64,000 nt of DNA from Ovis canadensis (GCF_042477335.2 NC_091245.1:113556501-113620500); one strand, 5' to 3'. Shown: positions 32,626 to 45,312, counted from the first letter of the stretch. Made by a program: numbers and translations. The notes: generated by a model not told the origin, from the letters alone.

Positions 32626-34118
32626 ACCGGTGGCCAGCGCCGCCCGTCGCTGCCCCTCAGGCGCTGGCCGCCACCCGCCCGCCGCTGCTCACTGCTCGCC
32701 CGTGGGCATCTCTCTGCCCCGTTGCGGCAGGAGACGACGGGCGGGCGACCTGTAAGACAGGATCCGGGCACGTGCAGGACCCCGGGGCGCGGCGCTCTCG
32801 GAGGGAGCCCGGGGCGACGGGACACGGGCCCACGCGGCCCGTCCGGCGCCTTCTGCGCCGACCACGGCCGCCGCGACCCTGTCGGTGTCGCGTGAGGGCG
32901 CCGGGAGCCGACGCCGTCTGCCCGGCGCCGGGATCCCTGTGAGGTGCAGGCGCTGCGTGGTCGCTGCGGCCGCGCGCAGACGTGCCTCTCAGCGACCGCC
33001 GGGTCCCGACCCAAAGTCCCTCTGGCGGGCTGGCTTTCCGGCCGTGCCGGGGTGGGGCGTGCGAGAGCGGGCGGGGGAAGGGACGCCGGGCTCGGTCTGT
33101 GCGGGAAGCGCGAGCGCGGGAGGGCGACGCCTCCGAGCGCCTCCGCCACCGCCCCCTACCCGCCCTCCCCCCGCCATCCCATCCTTAGACCCGCGCTCAG
33201 GCCCAGGGACCCAAAGGCGTGTGAGCCTGGCTCCTGCGCTCTGGCCGACTGCGCTCCCGGGGTCCGGCTCTGACGGGGTGGTGGTGGTGAGCAGGGGCCC
33301 TTTGGCAGCGCGGCTCCTGGCTCGGGGACTGCGGGCTGAGAGGCAGGGAGCGCGCCAGGGCGGGCTTGGCTCCGGCCGGGGCAGCGGCTTCCCACGGGAA
33401 CGGGCGCCGTGGCGCCGAGGTCGGGGGCGCGGGCCGGGCGCCGGGGGGTGGGCTGGACGGGCACGCAGGGCTTCCGCTCCCTCCCCAGCGGAGCACCCTT
33501 CCCGGGACGGACTCGTGCAAGGAAGGCCGGTGTGCGCTGGCCAGCAGGAAGGCTGGATGGCACGCGTCCAGGGCGGGCGGCAGGCAGGTTGCGGCCCGGC
33601 CAAGAACGCACGGCGGAGAAGGGTCGAGGGCACGCGGCAGCCCCTTGGCGGGCAAGGCGGGGGCTCGGCCGCCTCGCTGTGGCTGGGGAGCGCAGGCGGG
33701 CCGGCGGGGCGGGCGCGGAGGACGGGGTGCCGGCCTGGCGGGAGAGCTGGCGGGGGCAGCCGTGGAAGCAAGGCTGCGAGGGCGAGTAGGCCGTTCCCCG
33801 GGCAGAAGTCGGAGCGCCGGCGAAGGGAGGAGGGCTTGCCACCCGCCGCGGGGCTGCGTGCTTCGGCGCGGCCGGGGGCGGGGCGCGGCGGGGCTGTGGG
33901 AGTGGAAGTGGGAGGGTGGGCGAGTGTGGGCCAGGGGGAGGCAGGGAGGCAGGAAAAGCAGCAGCTGCAGCTGCAGCCAGCTGGCGAGGAAAGATGCGCT
34001 GAGAAGGACTGAAGGTGCCTTCTGTGGGGGTGCAGGTGGCGGCGGGAGGGCGTGTGTGGAGAAAGGCAGTGGCGCGCGGAGGACGGGTGCGTTTGTCCGG
34101 CGGGCCAAAAGGCTGGCT

Positions 34119-34201
34119 TGTCAGGAGTGGGATTCGAACCCACGCCTCCAGGGGAGACTGCGACCTGAACGCAGCGCCTTAGACCGCTCGGCCATCCTGA
34201 C
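34119..34201 (-). tRNA. tRNA-Leu-CAG: tRNA-Leu (CAG), unit 5
   Basis: Body identical to the other copies. Minus-strand TTTT at 34107-34110. Confidence 0.98.
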
Positions 34202-34760
34202 GGCGGGCCTGGCTGGGCGCGTGGCCGCTCGCCTGGCTGGGACCCGACGCGGCGCGAGCACCGGCGCCCTTGGCGGGCCGCGGGCGGCGCCACGCCAGGC
34301 AGGCAGGCAGGCAGGCAGGCAGGCGGGCGGGCGTCCGGAGTGGGGGTCGACGGAGCCGGCGCGCGGCGGCCGGCCGAGGCGCCTGGCTCCGCCGCCGCTC
34401 GCGCCGCGGACCCAGAGGGCCCTGGGCGGGCCGGCCCCTCCCCACCCGCGCCTGTCCTGGCCCGACGCCGGCCGGCGCGCGCCCACCGTGTCGTCGCAGC
34501 CCCGCTTGCCTTCTCGCGCCCCCTTCTCCCGGCGGAACGCCCGCGTTGGAGGCAAGAGGCGGCGCGCTGGGGAGGGTCCAGTGCCCCGGGGGTCCGGGTC
34601 CCTGTCGGGGTGGCGGGCTGCCGCTGTGACCGAGGCGGTTGGTCTGGTGCGCGGTTGGGTCGGGACCCGTGGTGGCCGGCGGCCCGTGCTGGGCAAGGGG
34701 AGGCGTGGGCAGGCAGCCCGAGAGCCCGAGGGCGGCCGGGCGGCAGGACGGTCGCCGCCG

Positions 34761-34832
34761 TCCTCGTTAGTATAGTGGTGAGTATCCCCGCCTGTCACGC
34801 GGGAGACCGGGGTTCGATTCCCCGACGGGGAG
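34761..34832 (+). tRNA. tRNA-Asp-GTC: tRNA-Asp (GTC), unit 5
   Basis: Body identical to the other copies. TTTTT at 34844-34848. Confidence 0.98.
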
Positions 34833-35573
34833 GCAACACACCCTTTTTGGTGGCCGCGGTCGCTCTCTGTCCTGCCGCCAGGCCCCGGAGGGCCCTTCGC
34901 CTCCTCCCGACGTCTTTGGGCGAGGCGCCAGGGCGCCGCCGACGGCGGTGCCCGGCCTAGCTCCCGGCGACCCCCTCTGCCCGTGCAGCGCTCCAGCCTG
35001 AGCCCTTTGTCGTCGGCGGGCGCACGGTCGCCACGGCGGAGCGAGGGCCTCCTTGGCGACCCCACGGCCTTGCCCGACCATAGCCGGATCTGGCGGCCGG
35101 CCGGCCGCCCGCCCACGCGCCGACCCCCAGTGGCTGCCTGAGTGGGCTCGTAGGCTCGCGACGGCCCCGCCGCGTGCAGGCAGGTGGGTCCCGTGTCCCC
35201 TTGTCGTCGTGGGAAGTGGCCTCGCCCAGCGCCCGGTGGAGTAGCGCTTTGGCCAGCTGGGTGCTGGAAGCTGCGCGCCCCGCGTTGCCCGCCGGGGGTG
35301 AGGGCGGGGAGGCGTTGGCGGGCCGCGGCGGGGAGCGAAGGGCCGGAGGGCCGCAAGGCCGCGGGGGCGCCGCCCTGGGGCGGTGGGGCCGGTGGATTCC
35401 CGGCGACCGCGTGGCGCTGGCGCGCTTGGGGCGCCGCGTGGCTGCTGGGAGCGCCGGCGGCGGCGGCGCAAGCCTCCGGCTGACGGGGCGTCGGGGCAGG
35501 GATGCGGAGGCGGCGGCGAGAGTATGCTGGGGCGAGCCCGGGGCCGGCGTCTGGCGGCCGCCCGGGCTGTGGA

Positions 35574-35645
35574 GCGTTGGTGGTATAGTGGTGAGCATAG
35601 CTGCCTTCCAAGCAGTTGACCCGGGTTCGATTCCCGGCCAACGCA
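35574..35645 (+). tRNA. tRNA-Gly-TCC: tRNA-Gly (TCC), unit 5
   Basis: Body identical to the other copies. TTTT at 35657-35660. Confidence 0.98.
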
Positions 35646-35923
35646 GCGGGCCGACCTTTTGCTGAGTTCCAGCGCTCTCCCGGCAGGGGCGTTCGGGGGA
35701 CAGAGAGGTGGGAGCAGGGAGCCAGCCCGCTGGCCGGCGGCTTTTGGCGTGTGTGCGAGAAGCCGGCGGCGCGCGGGGTGTTTTGAGGGTGCTGAAAGCA
35801 AGACGGCACGGCAGGGCAGGCGGCTGGACTTGCAAAGGCCGGGTGTGGGCAGCAAGGTGGCACGGGCGGGTGGCATGGAGGCGCGGGGCTCACCAGGAGC
35901 AGGCGAGGGCTGAACCCCGACGC

Positions 35924-35995
35924 TCCCTGGTGGTCTAGTGGTTAGGATTCGGCGCTCTCACCGCCGCGGCCCGGGTTCGATTCCCGGTCAGGGAA
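35924..35995 (+). tRNA. tRNA-Glu-CTC: tRNA-Glu (CTC), unit 5, canonical
   Basis: G53 intact. First TTTT at 36057-36060. Confidence 0.98.
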
Positions 35996-36847
35996 GCCTT
36001 TCTTCTTCCTCTCCGCCTGCCACCTGCCCACGTCCTCGATGGACACCCTGCCACCCTTTTCTTAGCCTACGCTTGCTCAGCGCTGCGCCAGAGGCCCCCG
36101 GGACCCTGCCCGTCCAGCCCCAGCACGATTCAGGCCACCTCCGCCGTCCCGCGGGGCAAAGGTTTTGGCCGCAGTGGCAACCTCGCGCCGCTTCCACCAC
36201 GACGCGCCTGAGGCCTCCCATCCACCAGCCCCCCCCCCCAACCCCACCCCCCGCCTCCCTCCCTCCTGAGGGGCTGCGGCTGCTGCCCCTGGTGGTGGCG
36301 GTGATGCTCCTGGGCTTGTGCTGGTTCTCCTGCTGTGGGTGGTGGTGAGGAGGTGGGCTTGGATAGGGCCGGCGGCGGTAGGGGTGGGGGTAGGGCTGGG
36401 GGTAGGGGCGTGGGCTGTGGCGGTCGCCAGCTGGGGGCCAGCAGCGGCAGGGGCGGTGGCCACAGCCGAAGGTGAGCGAGGGGGATCTGCCTCTGGGAGT
36501 GGGGGCCGTGGCCACGGACCGCCTGCCTTGTCGTGTCTCTCATGCCAGCCACCTCTCTGGGCGGCTTGGCCAGTGCGTGCCAGGTCCCGGGCTGGCTGTG
36601 ACTCCCGTGTGCCGCTGGCGACTCCAAGAGGGTTCTGGTCTTGAGTGGGCTCTGGGAGGCGGACCACGGCGCCCGGGAGGCATGGGTAGCAGTTCAGTCG
36701 CCCGGGGGCAGCGATGCCTGCCAGGGAGGACAACCCGACCATCGTGCTGTTTCCCTTGCCTGACCACAGCTCTCAATCCTACTGGACTGAGGCAAGATTT
36801 ACCCAGGCCTCCCTCCCCCACTCGTAACCAAAGGTGGGCACTCGGGT

Positions 36848-36848
<1 letters not shown>

Positions 36849-36882
<34 letters not shown>
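36849..36882 (+). repeat. CA microsatellite (CA)17, unit 5
   Basis: Same count as units 3 and 4. Confidence 0.97.
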
Positions 36883-36885
<3 letters not shown>

Positions 36886-38058
36886 CGCCCTCCAAACTGT
36901 CTATCCAGGATCCACTCCATCCCTCTCCCCACCCTGTCACCGTCTTCCCCTAGGAACTCTGCGCGAGGGTGATCCTCCAGCACAGTCTCCTCTTGGCCCC
37001 GTCTCGGCTGGTCTATCCCCAAAGGGTTTCACGTCTGTTCAAGGACTGTGTCCTTCGGAGGGGAAGTGGACGGCAGACGAAAGGCACCAACGTGCGGCGA
37101 GGGCGGCACACTCGGGTGCGATGGCACAAAGGCGAGTGCCCTGTGGGAAAGGAGCCCCCGTGGCCCGACGTGTGCTTGCCGTCGCCAAAGGAGGTTTCCT
37201 CGAGGCCCCTGCCGGGGCTGTGGGCGTCAGAGTGCATGGGGGAGAGTATCGGAGGAAGGTGCTTGGGGCCATGGCTGGTGGGCGCCCCACGTGGATCAGG
37301 GACCCGGGCAGGGCGATCGCGAGCAGAGGGCGCGGCGGCGAGCAGGGAGCTGGGAGGCAGGCCCCGGGGTGCTTGGTCGGGGCGTCTGCATGGACGGCCG
37401 GCGGGAAGGGGCGGCGTGGGGCTCTCGGGGACCTGGCCGAAAGATCGGCAGGCCACTCGAGCAGGGCCTCTACAGAAGCATGGGCGCGGCGGCGAAGCCG
37501 TGCCAGGCACATGTGAGAGGCTGGGACGGATCTGCGGTAGGTAGGGGTGGGCGTGGGGGTTGGGCTGGGGCTGCGGAGCCAGAGGGAGGCCCGCACTGGT
37601 GAACGCCAGGGCAGGGCAGGCCAGGGCAGGACGTGTGAGGGATAGCCCGAGCTCCAGGGGGATGTTGGGTGGGGAGGTGGGGCCGAGCCTGGAGTCTGGC
37701 GGGAAAGGCAGAGGGCAGGCCGTGACAGTGACGGGGCTGTGGCGTGAGGAAGATGGCGGGTGAGCACTCCATTTGGGTCGGGTGGCGGGTGAGCGGGGGC
37801 GAGCCACACTGGTGCTCGGTGCCACAGGCTGCTCAGGCTCGGCGGCGGGCTGTGGCTCTGGGCGGAGGCTAGGACGCAGGCAAGCGAAGGACAGAAACGG
37901 AGCGCCAGCGCCAGCTGGGGGCCAGACCCGGTCCGAGATGGGTGGGCCCACCGTACCGCCCCAGAGACCAAAGTCACCACCCATCGGGAGGGAGTGTCCA
38001 GTGTCGGGGGTGACACTGCTGGGGCCTCAGGGTGGGATGGGGCGGGGGTGGCTGGCAG

Positions 38059-40131
38059 CGCAGGTGGCTGTGATTTCATGAGGGCCAAGGAGAGCTCCCA
38101 TGTGACCGGGCACAGTCAGCCCTCCAGGGCACACGCCCGCAGAGGGCAAACCTCGGGGAGGTCTGAGGGTCCGGACACCGCCACCGCCTCGGCAGCACCG
38201 CCTGCCAGGGCCCGTACACGGAGCAAACCCCAGCGCCCAGCCACACACGGCGGGCCCAAGAAGGGGTGGCATCGATGCAGCATGGCGCCATCACTCAGGC
38301 ATCAGAAACACGTCAAGAATTGCCAGTTGTCACAAGCAATGATGCAGCTGGAGACTCTTACACTCGGCGGAGAATGTCAGACCGCGTTGGACCGAGGCAT
38401 GTGGAGCATGGAAAATAATACAAAACGAAGCTATTTGCCAGGAGAAACCGACTCACGCAGAAACCCACCTTAGGGTAACGCAAGCGGAAAGGCAGCGCTG
38501 GAGGGATGACTGGGGAGCTGCAACGCACAGATACGCAGGACCCTGTCTAAAGGGAGAAGCGCCAAGGTTATCCAGTTCAACACAGGGAATCAGCGTCAGT
38601 GCCCTGGAGTAACCTCAAGTGGAAAAGAATCTGAAACCATATATGACACTCGAGATCTGCACAAGCAAAACAGGATCACACTGCGGTCCACCGGAAACCA
38701 GCACAATATTGGGAATCCACTGTACTTCCGCAACAACCGTGACTACGACGTCGGAGTAAGCTTTCAAAAGAAAACTAACTCAGCAGGCAATGAAGTCAGC
38801 GGAAAACAGGTGAGCTATGCCAACCCCACCCTGGGTACATATCCACGAAAGGCGCAGCTCTTCATTCGGAAAGACACATGCAACCCCCACAGTCACAGCA
38901 GCACCGTTTGCCATAGCCGAGACGTGGAGAAAACCCTAGTGCCCATCCCCAAAGGCTCAGCCACCAAGATGCAGTATCAGAGAAAGGGAGAGAATGGGAT
39001 GTCACCGAGCCGTCCACAAGAGGCAGATAGTGTCACTGGCAGCAACGGCGGCTGGAGCTGCAGAATATTATCCTTGGTGAGGGAAGTCAAACAGACAAGG
39101 TCACGGATGGGTGGACTCTAAAGTGTTGTACAAATGAATCCCTGGGCCAACCAGCCACAGACTCTCAGACACAGGAAAGCCGCTTGGGGCTTCCCAAGGG
39201 CGCAGTCAGGGACCGAGGGATGATTGAGGAGCCGGGCTCAACGGATCAACCGTACCAGTACTGCGTAGGAAGGGGAGGAGGAACAAGGACACGCGGGATA
39301 CCGCAGGGAATGAGATCCCATATGCTGTCATCACCCGCAATGGAAACGAGCTGAACACATGAGCCCCCCCCCACCCACCCACAGACAGGACTGAACCCCA
39401 ACGCTGTACAGCGGAAACGCACACCAGGTTGTAGATCAACTACGCTTCCAGGACAAGTGCTACTCCGTCGAAGTCAGTCAGTCGAGGATCAGTCCAGCAA
39501 TAGGAAAAAGAAGAGCTTCCATTATGATCCAGGAAAGCCAACCCTGGGCACGCGTCGGGAAAAGACGACAAATACCCCTAATGGGGAGAGATGCAGGCAT
39601 CCCCCAGGGTCACCGCAGCCCTCTGTGCCGGAGCCGAGACCCGCGGGAAACGCCCAAGTGCCCGTCGGCACGTGGCCGGCACAAGAAGGTGAGGGATATC
39701 TGTACCGTGGAATATGACGCAGCCCTCAAGAAGGAGCCGCCATCGCCATGGGCCGCAAGGTCAGACGGACCCACAGAAGGGTCCGCTCAGTGAAGTGAGT
39801 CGCTTGGATCGGGAGAAAGCTCTGTGGACTCTTAACGACGAATACAGACGAATCTATGCGCAAAGGGGAAAGCGACCTGGAGACCCCGAAAACGTACATA
39901 GGGCTACCCAAGGGGAAAGGCAGGGAGGGACGAAGTTGAAGTCGGATCAAGAGATAGGAAAGACTGTGCTTACAGTAGAAGAGCAACAGAGCTTTCCTCT
40001 GTAGCAGGAGAAGTGTATCTGTATCTCGCCTTCACCTACACTGGAAGACCACCTGGCAAAGAACAGGGGACTGAATCACTTTGCCGGGCACCTGAGACTC
40101 ACCCAGGAATGTGAATCCGTTCTACTTGTGT
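38059..40131 (+). mobile_element. Three decayed LINE-1 3' ends, unit 5
   Basis: Equivalent block; carries C at the 4261-equivalent site and the TTATCCTTGG state otherwise seen only in unit 1. Confidence 0.72.
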
Positions 40132-41023
40132 TCGAAGAAGCAGAAAAAGGAGCAGGCCGTGGCTTGAAGCGGGGGGTGGGGGGAGGCAGGCCAGTGGGAC
40201 AGATGCAAAGGCAGGTTCCTTGGCAAGAGTGGGATTTGGAACGGCTCAGGGAGGAACGGGGCGTGGGGGGCGGGGTGTGTGGAGATGGGGGAGGCGGGGA
40301 GCTGGGGGTGGGATGGGTGCATGTGGGGGAGTAGGGGGACGGTGAGGCTGCAGGCTGAGGTGGGGGTGCTCTTGGGGCAGGGCTGATGCTGAGGTGAGGC
40401 GCGCAAGAGGGTTTCAGGGGGAAGGGGTGGTGTTTGAGGCGGTGAGGGCGTTGCTGTTGGAAACCTATTTCTGCCGAGGCCAGGCCCGAGGGCGAGGGCC
40501 GGCAGCTGGTGGACTTCTTTGGAACTCGTCCTGCAAGACGTGGTCCAGGGACCCTGCAGGCAAAAGGGAGGTATGCTTGCCAGATGTGGCAGCTCCCTTG
40601 CTCCTGGCTGTGCAAACGTAGTGTGATTGATTTCTCTCGGAGTGTGGGGAGAGTGAGGCAGGGAGCTTGGAGACGGACGTTGTGAAAGATGAAGTGTGGT
40701 GCGGGCGGCTGCCAGCGGTGGGGTATTCCTGCCAGTGCAGTCCCCGAGCCCTCGGCTGGGTCCGGGTGAGGACGCGAGCAAACACAAGAAAGGTGCCTGG
40801 ACGCACGGGCGGCTGAGCCCGCAGGGTTTGGGGCCACGAAGGCTTGGCAGCAGGGCCTTTTGTGGGTGAGGTGGGGAGGGGTCCTGGGCGTCTGTGTGGG
40901 AGAGGCAGCGGGCGGCAGGTAGCCAGCCAGCGTTTGCAGGAGCGCTGCCTCGAGCGCGTTTCAGCGGGCAGACCTAGTTGGGCTCTGGGGCCGCACCGTG
41001 GGACCAAAAGGGGACGCTGGGGC

Positions 41024-41094
41024 TGCATGGGGCGGGAATCGAACCCGGGCCTCCCGCGTGGCAGGCGAGAATTCTACCACTGAACCACCCATGC
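41024..41094 (-). tRNA. tRNA-Gly-GCC: tRNA-Gly (GCC), unit 5, T-stem mismatch variant
   Basis: Base 41032 gives C65 and a C49-C65 mismatch, although the left half of this unit matches units 3-4, which have the paired form. Minus-strand TTTT at 41006-41009. Confidence 0.96.
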
Positions 41095-42587
41095 ACCGGT
41101 GGCCAGCGCCGCCCGTCGCTGCCCCTCAGGCGCTGGCCGCCACCCGCCCGCCGCTGCTCACTGCTCGCCCGTGGGCATCTCTCTGCCCCGTTGCAGCGGG
41201 AGACGACGGGCGGGCGACCTGTAAGACAGGATCCGGGCACGTGCAGGACCCCGGGGCGCGCCGCTCTCGGAGGGAGCCCGGGGCGACGGGACGCGGGCCC
41301 ACGCGGCCCGTCCCGCGCCTTCTGCGCCGACCACGGCCGCCGCGACCCTGTCGGTGTCGCGTGAGGGCGCCGGGAGCCGACGCCGTCTGCCCGGCGCCGG
41401 GATCCCTGTCAGGTGCAGGCGCTGCGTGGTCGCTGCGGCCGCGCGCAGACGTGCCTCTCAGCGACCGCCGGGTCCCGACCCAAAGTCCCTCTGGCGGGCT
41501 GGCTTTCCGGCCGTGCCGGGGTGGGGCGTGCGAGAGCGGGCGGGGGAAGGGACGCCGGGCTCGGTCTGTGCGGGAAGCGCGAGCGCGGGAGGGCGACGCC
41601 TCCGAGCGCCTCCGCCACCGCCCCCTACCCGCCCTCCCCCCGCCATCCCATCCTTAGACCCGCGCTCAGGCCCAGGGACCCAAAGGCGTGTGAGCCTGGC
41701 TCCTGCGCTCTGGCCGACCGCGCTCCCGGGGTCCGGCTCTGACGGGGTGGTGGTGGTGAGCAGGGGCCCTTTGGCAGCGCGGCTCCTGGCTCGGGGACTG
41801 CGGGCTGAGAGGCAGGGAGCGCGCCAGGGCGGGCTTGGCTCCGGCCGGGGCAGCGGCTTCCCACGGGAACGGGCGCCGTGGCGCCGAGGTCGGGGGCGCG
41901 GGCCGGGCGCCGGGGGGTGGGCTGGACGGGCACGCAGGGCTTCCGCTCCCTCCCCAGCGGAGCACCCTTCCCGGGACGGACTCGTGCAAGGAAGGCCGGT
42001 GTGCGCTGGCCAGCAGGAAGGCTGGATGGCACGCGTCCAGGGCGGGCGGCAGGCAGGTTGCGGCCCGGCCAAGAACGCACGGCGGAGAAGGGTCGAGGGC
42101 ACGCGGCAGCCCCTTGGCGGGCAAGGCGGGGGCTCGGCCGCCTCGCTGTGGCTGGGGAGCGCAGGCGGGCCGGCGGGGCGGGCGCGGAGGACGGGGTGCC
42201 GGCCTGGCGGGAGAGCTGGCGGGGGCAGCCGTGGAAGCAAGGCTGCGAGGGCGAGTAGGCCGTTCCCCGGGCAGAAGTCGGAGCGCCGGCGAAGGGAGGA
42301 GGGCTTGCCACCCGCCGCGGGGCTGCGTGCTTCGGCGCGGCCGGGGGCGGGGCGCGGCGGGGCTGTGGGAGTGGAAGTGGGAGGGTGGGCGAGTGTGGGC
42401 CAGGGGGAGGCAGGGAGGCAGGAAAAGCAGCAGCTGCAGCTGCAGCCAGCTGGCGAGGAAAGATGCGCTGAGAAGGACTGAAGGTGCCTTCTGTGGGGGT
42501 GCAGGTGGCGGCGGGAGGGCGTGTGTGGAGAAAGGCAGTGGCGCGCGGAGGACGGGTGCGTTTGTCCGGCGGGCCAAAAGGCTGGCT

Positions 42588-42670
42588 TGTCAGGAGTGGG
42601 ATTCGAACCCACGCCTCCAGGGGAGACTGCGACCTGAACGCAGCGCCTTAGACCGCTCGGCCATCCTGAC
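42588..42670 (-). tRNA. tRNA-Leu-CAG: tRNA-Leu (CAG), unit 6
   Basis: Body identical to the other copies. Minus-strand TTTT at 42576-42579. The divergent spacer to Asp is 4 bp shorter than elsewhere because of the AGGC contraction. Confidence 0.98.
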
Positions 42671-42765
42671 GGCGGGCCTGGCTGGGCGCGTGGCCGCTCG
42701 CCTGGCTGGGACCCGACGCGGCGCGAGCACCGGCGCCCTTGGCGGGCCGCGGGCGGCGCCACGCC

Positions 42766-42797
42766 AGGCAGGCAGGCAGGCAGGCAGGCGGGCGGGC
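42766..42797 (+). repeat. (AGGC)6(GGGC)2 short tandem repeat, unit 6, contracted
   Basis: One AGGC fewer than the other seven units. The 4-bp loss shifts reading frames and creates spuriously long open frames across the Leu region. Confidence 0.95.
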
Positions 42798-43225
42798 GTC
42801 CGGAGTGGGGGTCGACGGAGCCGGCGCGCGGCGGCCGGCCGAGGCGCCTGGCTCCGCCGCCGCTCGCGCCGCGGACCCAGAGGGCCCTGGGCGGGCCGGC
42901 CCCTCCCCACCCGCGCCTGTCCTGGCCCGACGCCGGCCGGCGCGCGCCCACCGTGTCGTCGCAGCCCCGCTTGCCTTCTCGCGCCCCCTTCTCCCGGCGG
43001 AACGCCCGCGTTGGAGGCAAGAGGCGGCGCGCTGGGGAGGGTCCAGTGCCCCGGGGGTCCGGGTCCCTGTCGGGGTGGCGGGCTGCCGCTGTGACCGAGG
43101 CGGTTGGTCTGGTGCGCGGTTGGGTCGGGACCCGTGGTGGCCGGCGGCCCGTGCTGGGCAAGGGGAGGCGTGGGCAGGCAGCCCGAGAGCCCGAGGGCGG
43201 CCGGGCGGCAGGACGGTCGCCGCCG

Positions 43226-43297
43226 TCCTCGTTAGTATAGTGGTGAGTATCCCCGCCTGTCACGCGGGAGACCGGGGTTCGATTCCCCGACGGGGAG
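43226..43297 (+). tRNA. tRNA-Asp-GTC: tRNA-Asp (GTC), unit 6
   Basis: Body identical to the other copies. TTTTT at 43309-43313. Confidence 0.98.
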
Positions 43298-44038
43298 GCA
43301 ACACACCCTTTTTGGTGGCCGCGGTCGCTCTCTGTCCTGCCGCCAGGCCCCGGAGGGCCCTTCGCCTCCTCCCGACGTCTTTGGGCGAGGCGCCAGGGCG
43401 CCGCCGACGGCGGTGCCCGGCCTAGCTCCCGGCGACCCCCTCTGCCCGTGCAGCGCTCCAGCCTGAGCCCTTTGTCGTCGGCGGGCGCACGGTCGCCACG
43501 GCGGAGCGAGGGCCTCCTTGGCGACCCCACGGCCTTGCCCGACCATAGCCGGATCTGGCGGCCGGCCGGCCGCCCGCCCACGCGCCGACCCCCAGTGGCT
43601 GCCTGAGTGGGCTCGTAGGCTCGCGACGGCCCCGCCGCGTGCAGGCAGGTGGGTCCCGTGTCCCCTTGTCGTCGTGGGAAGTGGCCTCGCTCAGCGCCCG
43701 GTGGAGTAGCGCTTTGGCCAGCTGGGTGCTGGAAGCTGCGTGCCCCGCGTTGCCCGCCGGGGGTGAGGGCGGGGAGGCGTTGGCGGGCCGCGGCGGGGAG
43801 CGAAGGGCCGGAGGGCCGCAAGGCCGCGGGGGCGCCGCCCTGGGGCGGTGCGGCCGGTGGATTCCCGGCGACCGCGTGGCGCTGGCGCGCTCGGGGCGCC
43901 GCGTGGCTGCTGGGAGCGCCGGCGGCGGCGGCGCAAGCCTCCGGCTGACGGGGCGTCGGGGCAGGGATGCGGAGGCGGCGGCGAGAGTATGCTGGGGCGA
44001 GCCCGGGGCCGGCGTCTGGCGGCCGCCCGGGCTGTGGA

Positions 44039-44110
44039 GCGTTGGTGGTATAGTGGTGAGCATAGCTGCCTTCCAAGCAGTTGACCCGGGTTCGATTCCC
44101 GGCCAACGCA
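44039..44110 (+). tRNA. tRNA-Gly-TCC: tRNA-Gly (TCC), unit 6
   Basis: Body identical to the other copies. TTTT at 44122-44125. The upstream flank carries the unit 2/7/8 states, the downstream flank the unit 1/3/4/5 state. Confidence 0.98.
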
Positions 44111-44388
44111 GCGGGCCGACCTTTTGCTGAGTTCCAGCGCTCTCCCGGCAGGGGCGTTCGGGGGACAGAGAGGTGGGAGCAGGGAGCCAGCCCGCTGGCC
44201 GGCGGCTTTTGGCGTGTGTGCGAGAAGCCGGCGGCGCGCGCGGTGTTTTGAGGGTGCTGAAAGCAAGACGGCACGGCAGGGCAGGCGGCTGCACTTGCAA
44301 AGGCCGGGTGTGGGCAGCAAGGTGGCACGGGCGGGTGGCATGGAGGCGCGGGGCTCACCAGGAGCAGGCGAGGGCTGAACCCCGACGC

Positions 44389-44460
44389 TCCCTGGTGGTC
44401 TAGTGGTTAGGATTCGGCGCTCTCACCGCCGCGGCCCGGGTTCGATTCCCGGTCAGGGAA
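44389..44460 (+). tRNA. tRNA-Glu-CTC: tRNA-Glu (CTC), unit 6, canonical
   Basis: G53 intact. First TTTT at 44522-44525. Confidence 0.98.
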
Positions 44461-45312
44461 GCCTTTCTTCTTCCTCTCCGCCTGCCACCTGCCCACGTCC
44501 TCGATGGACACCCTGCCACCCTTTTCTTAGCCTACGCTTGCTCAGCGCTGCGCCAGAGGCCCCCGGGACCCTGCCCGTCCAGCCCCAGCACGATTCAGGC
44601 CACCTCCGCCGTCCCGCGGGGCAAAGGTTTTGGCCGCAGTGGCAACCTCGCGCCGCTTCCACCACGACGCGCCTGAGGCCTCCCATCCACCAGCCCCCCC
44701 CCCCAACCCCACCCCCCGCCTCCCTCCCTCCTGAGGGGCTGCGGCTGCTGCCCCTGGTGGTGGCGGTGATGCTCCTGGGCTTGTGCTGGTTCTCCTGCTG
44801 TGGGTGGTGGTGAGGAGGTGGGCTTGGATAGGGCCGGCGGCGGTAGGGGTGGGGGTAGGGCTGGGGGTAGGGGCGTGGGCTGTGGCGGTCGCCAGCTGGG
44901 GGCCAGCAGCGGCAGGGGCGGTGGCCACAGCCGAAGGTGAGCGAGGGGGATCTGCCTCTGGGAGTGGGGGCCGTGGCCACGGACCGCCTGCCTTGTCGTG
45001 TCTCTCATGCCAGCCACCTCTCTGGGCGGCTTGGCCAGTGCGTGCCAGGTCCCGGGCTGGCTGTGACTCCCGTGTGCCGCTGGCGACTCCAAGAGGGTTC
45101 TGGTCTTGAGTGGGCTCTGGGAGGCGGACCACGGCGCCCGGGAGGCATGGGTAGCAGTTCAGTCGCCCGGGGGCAGCGATGCCTGCCAGGGAGGACAACC
45201 CGACCATCGTGCTGTTTCCCTTGCCTGACCACAGCTCTCAATCCTACTGGACTGAGGCAAGATTTACCCAGGCCTCCCTCCCCCACTCGTAACCAAAGGT
45301 GGGCACTCGGGT

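Larger units (their letters stand above)
25398..33866 (+). repeat. Tandem tRNA-array unit 4 (8,469 bp)
   Basis: Same five genes as unit 3, the same length and the same CA count of 17. It is indistinguishable from unit 3 at the diagnostic sites, which points to a very recent duplication or conversion, or to an assembly copy. Confidence 0.97.
33867..42335 (+). repeat. Tandem tRNA-array unit 5 (8,469 bp)
   Basis: The left half matches units 3 and 4, including (CA)17. From about 38130 the right half switches to the class of units 1, 6 and 7: C at the 4261-equivalent site, C at the 5478-equivalent site and the mismatched Gly-GCC. Near the right end it again shows the 5-bp insertion seen in units 2-4. 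Confidence 0.97.

Noticed and set aside
41458-44358. 966-aa open frame on the minus strand in unit 6, plus the 590-aa frames at the same place in other units
   Set aside because: The frames run straight through the Leu, Asp and Gly-TCC tRNA genes (antisense or through their bodies), have low-complexity Pro/Arg/Ala composition and change length with the AGGC repeat count. They reflect few stop codons in GC-rich DNA, not a gene.
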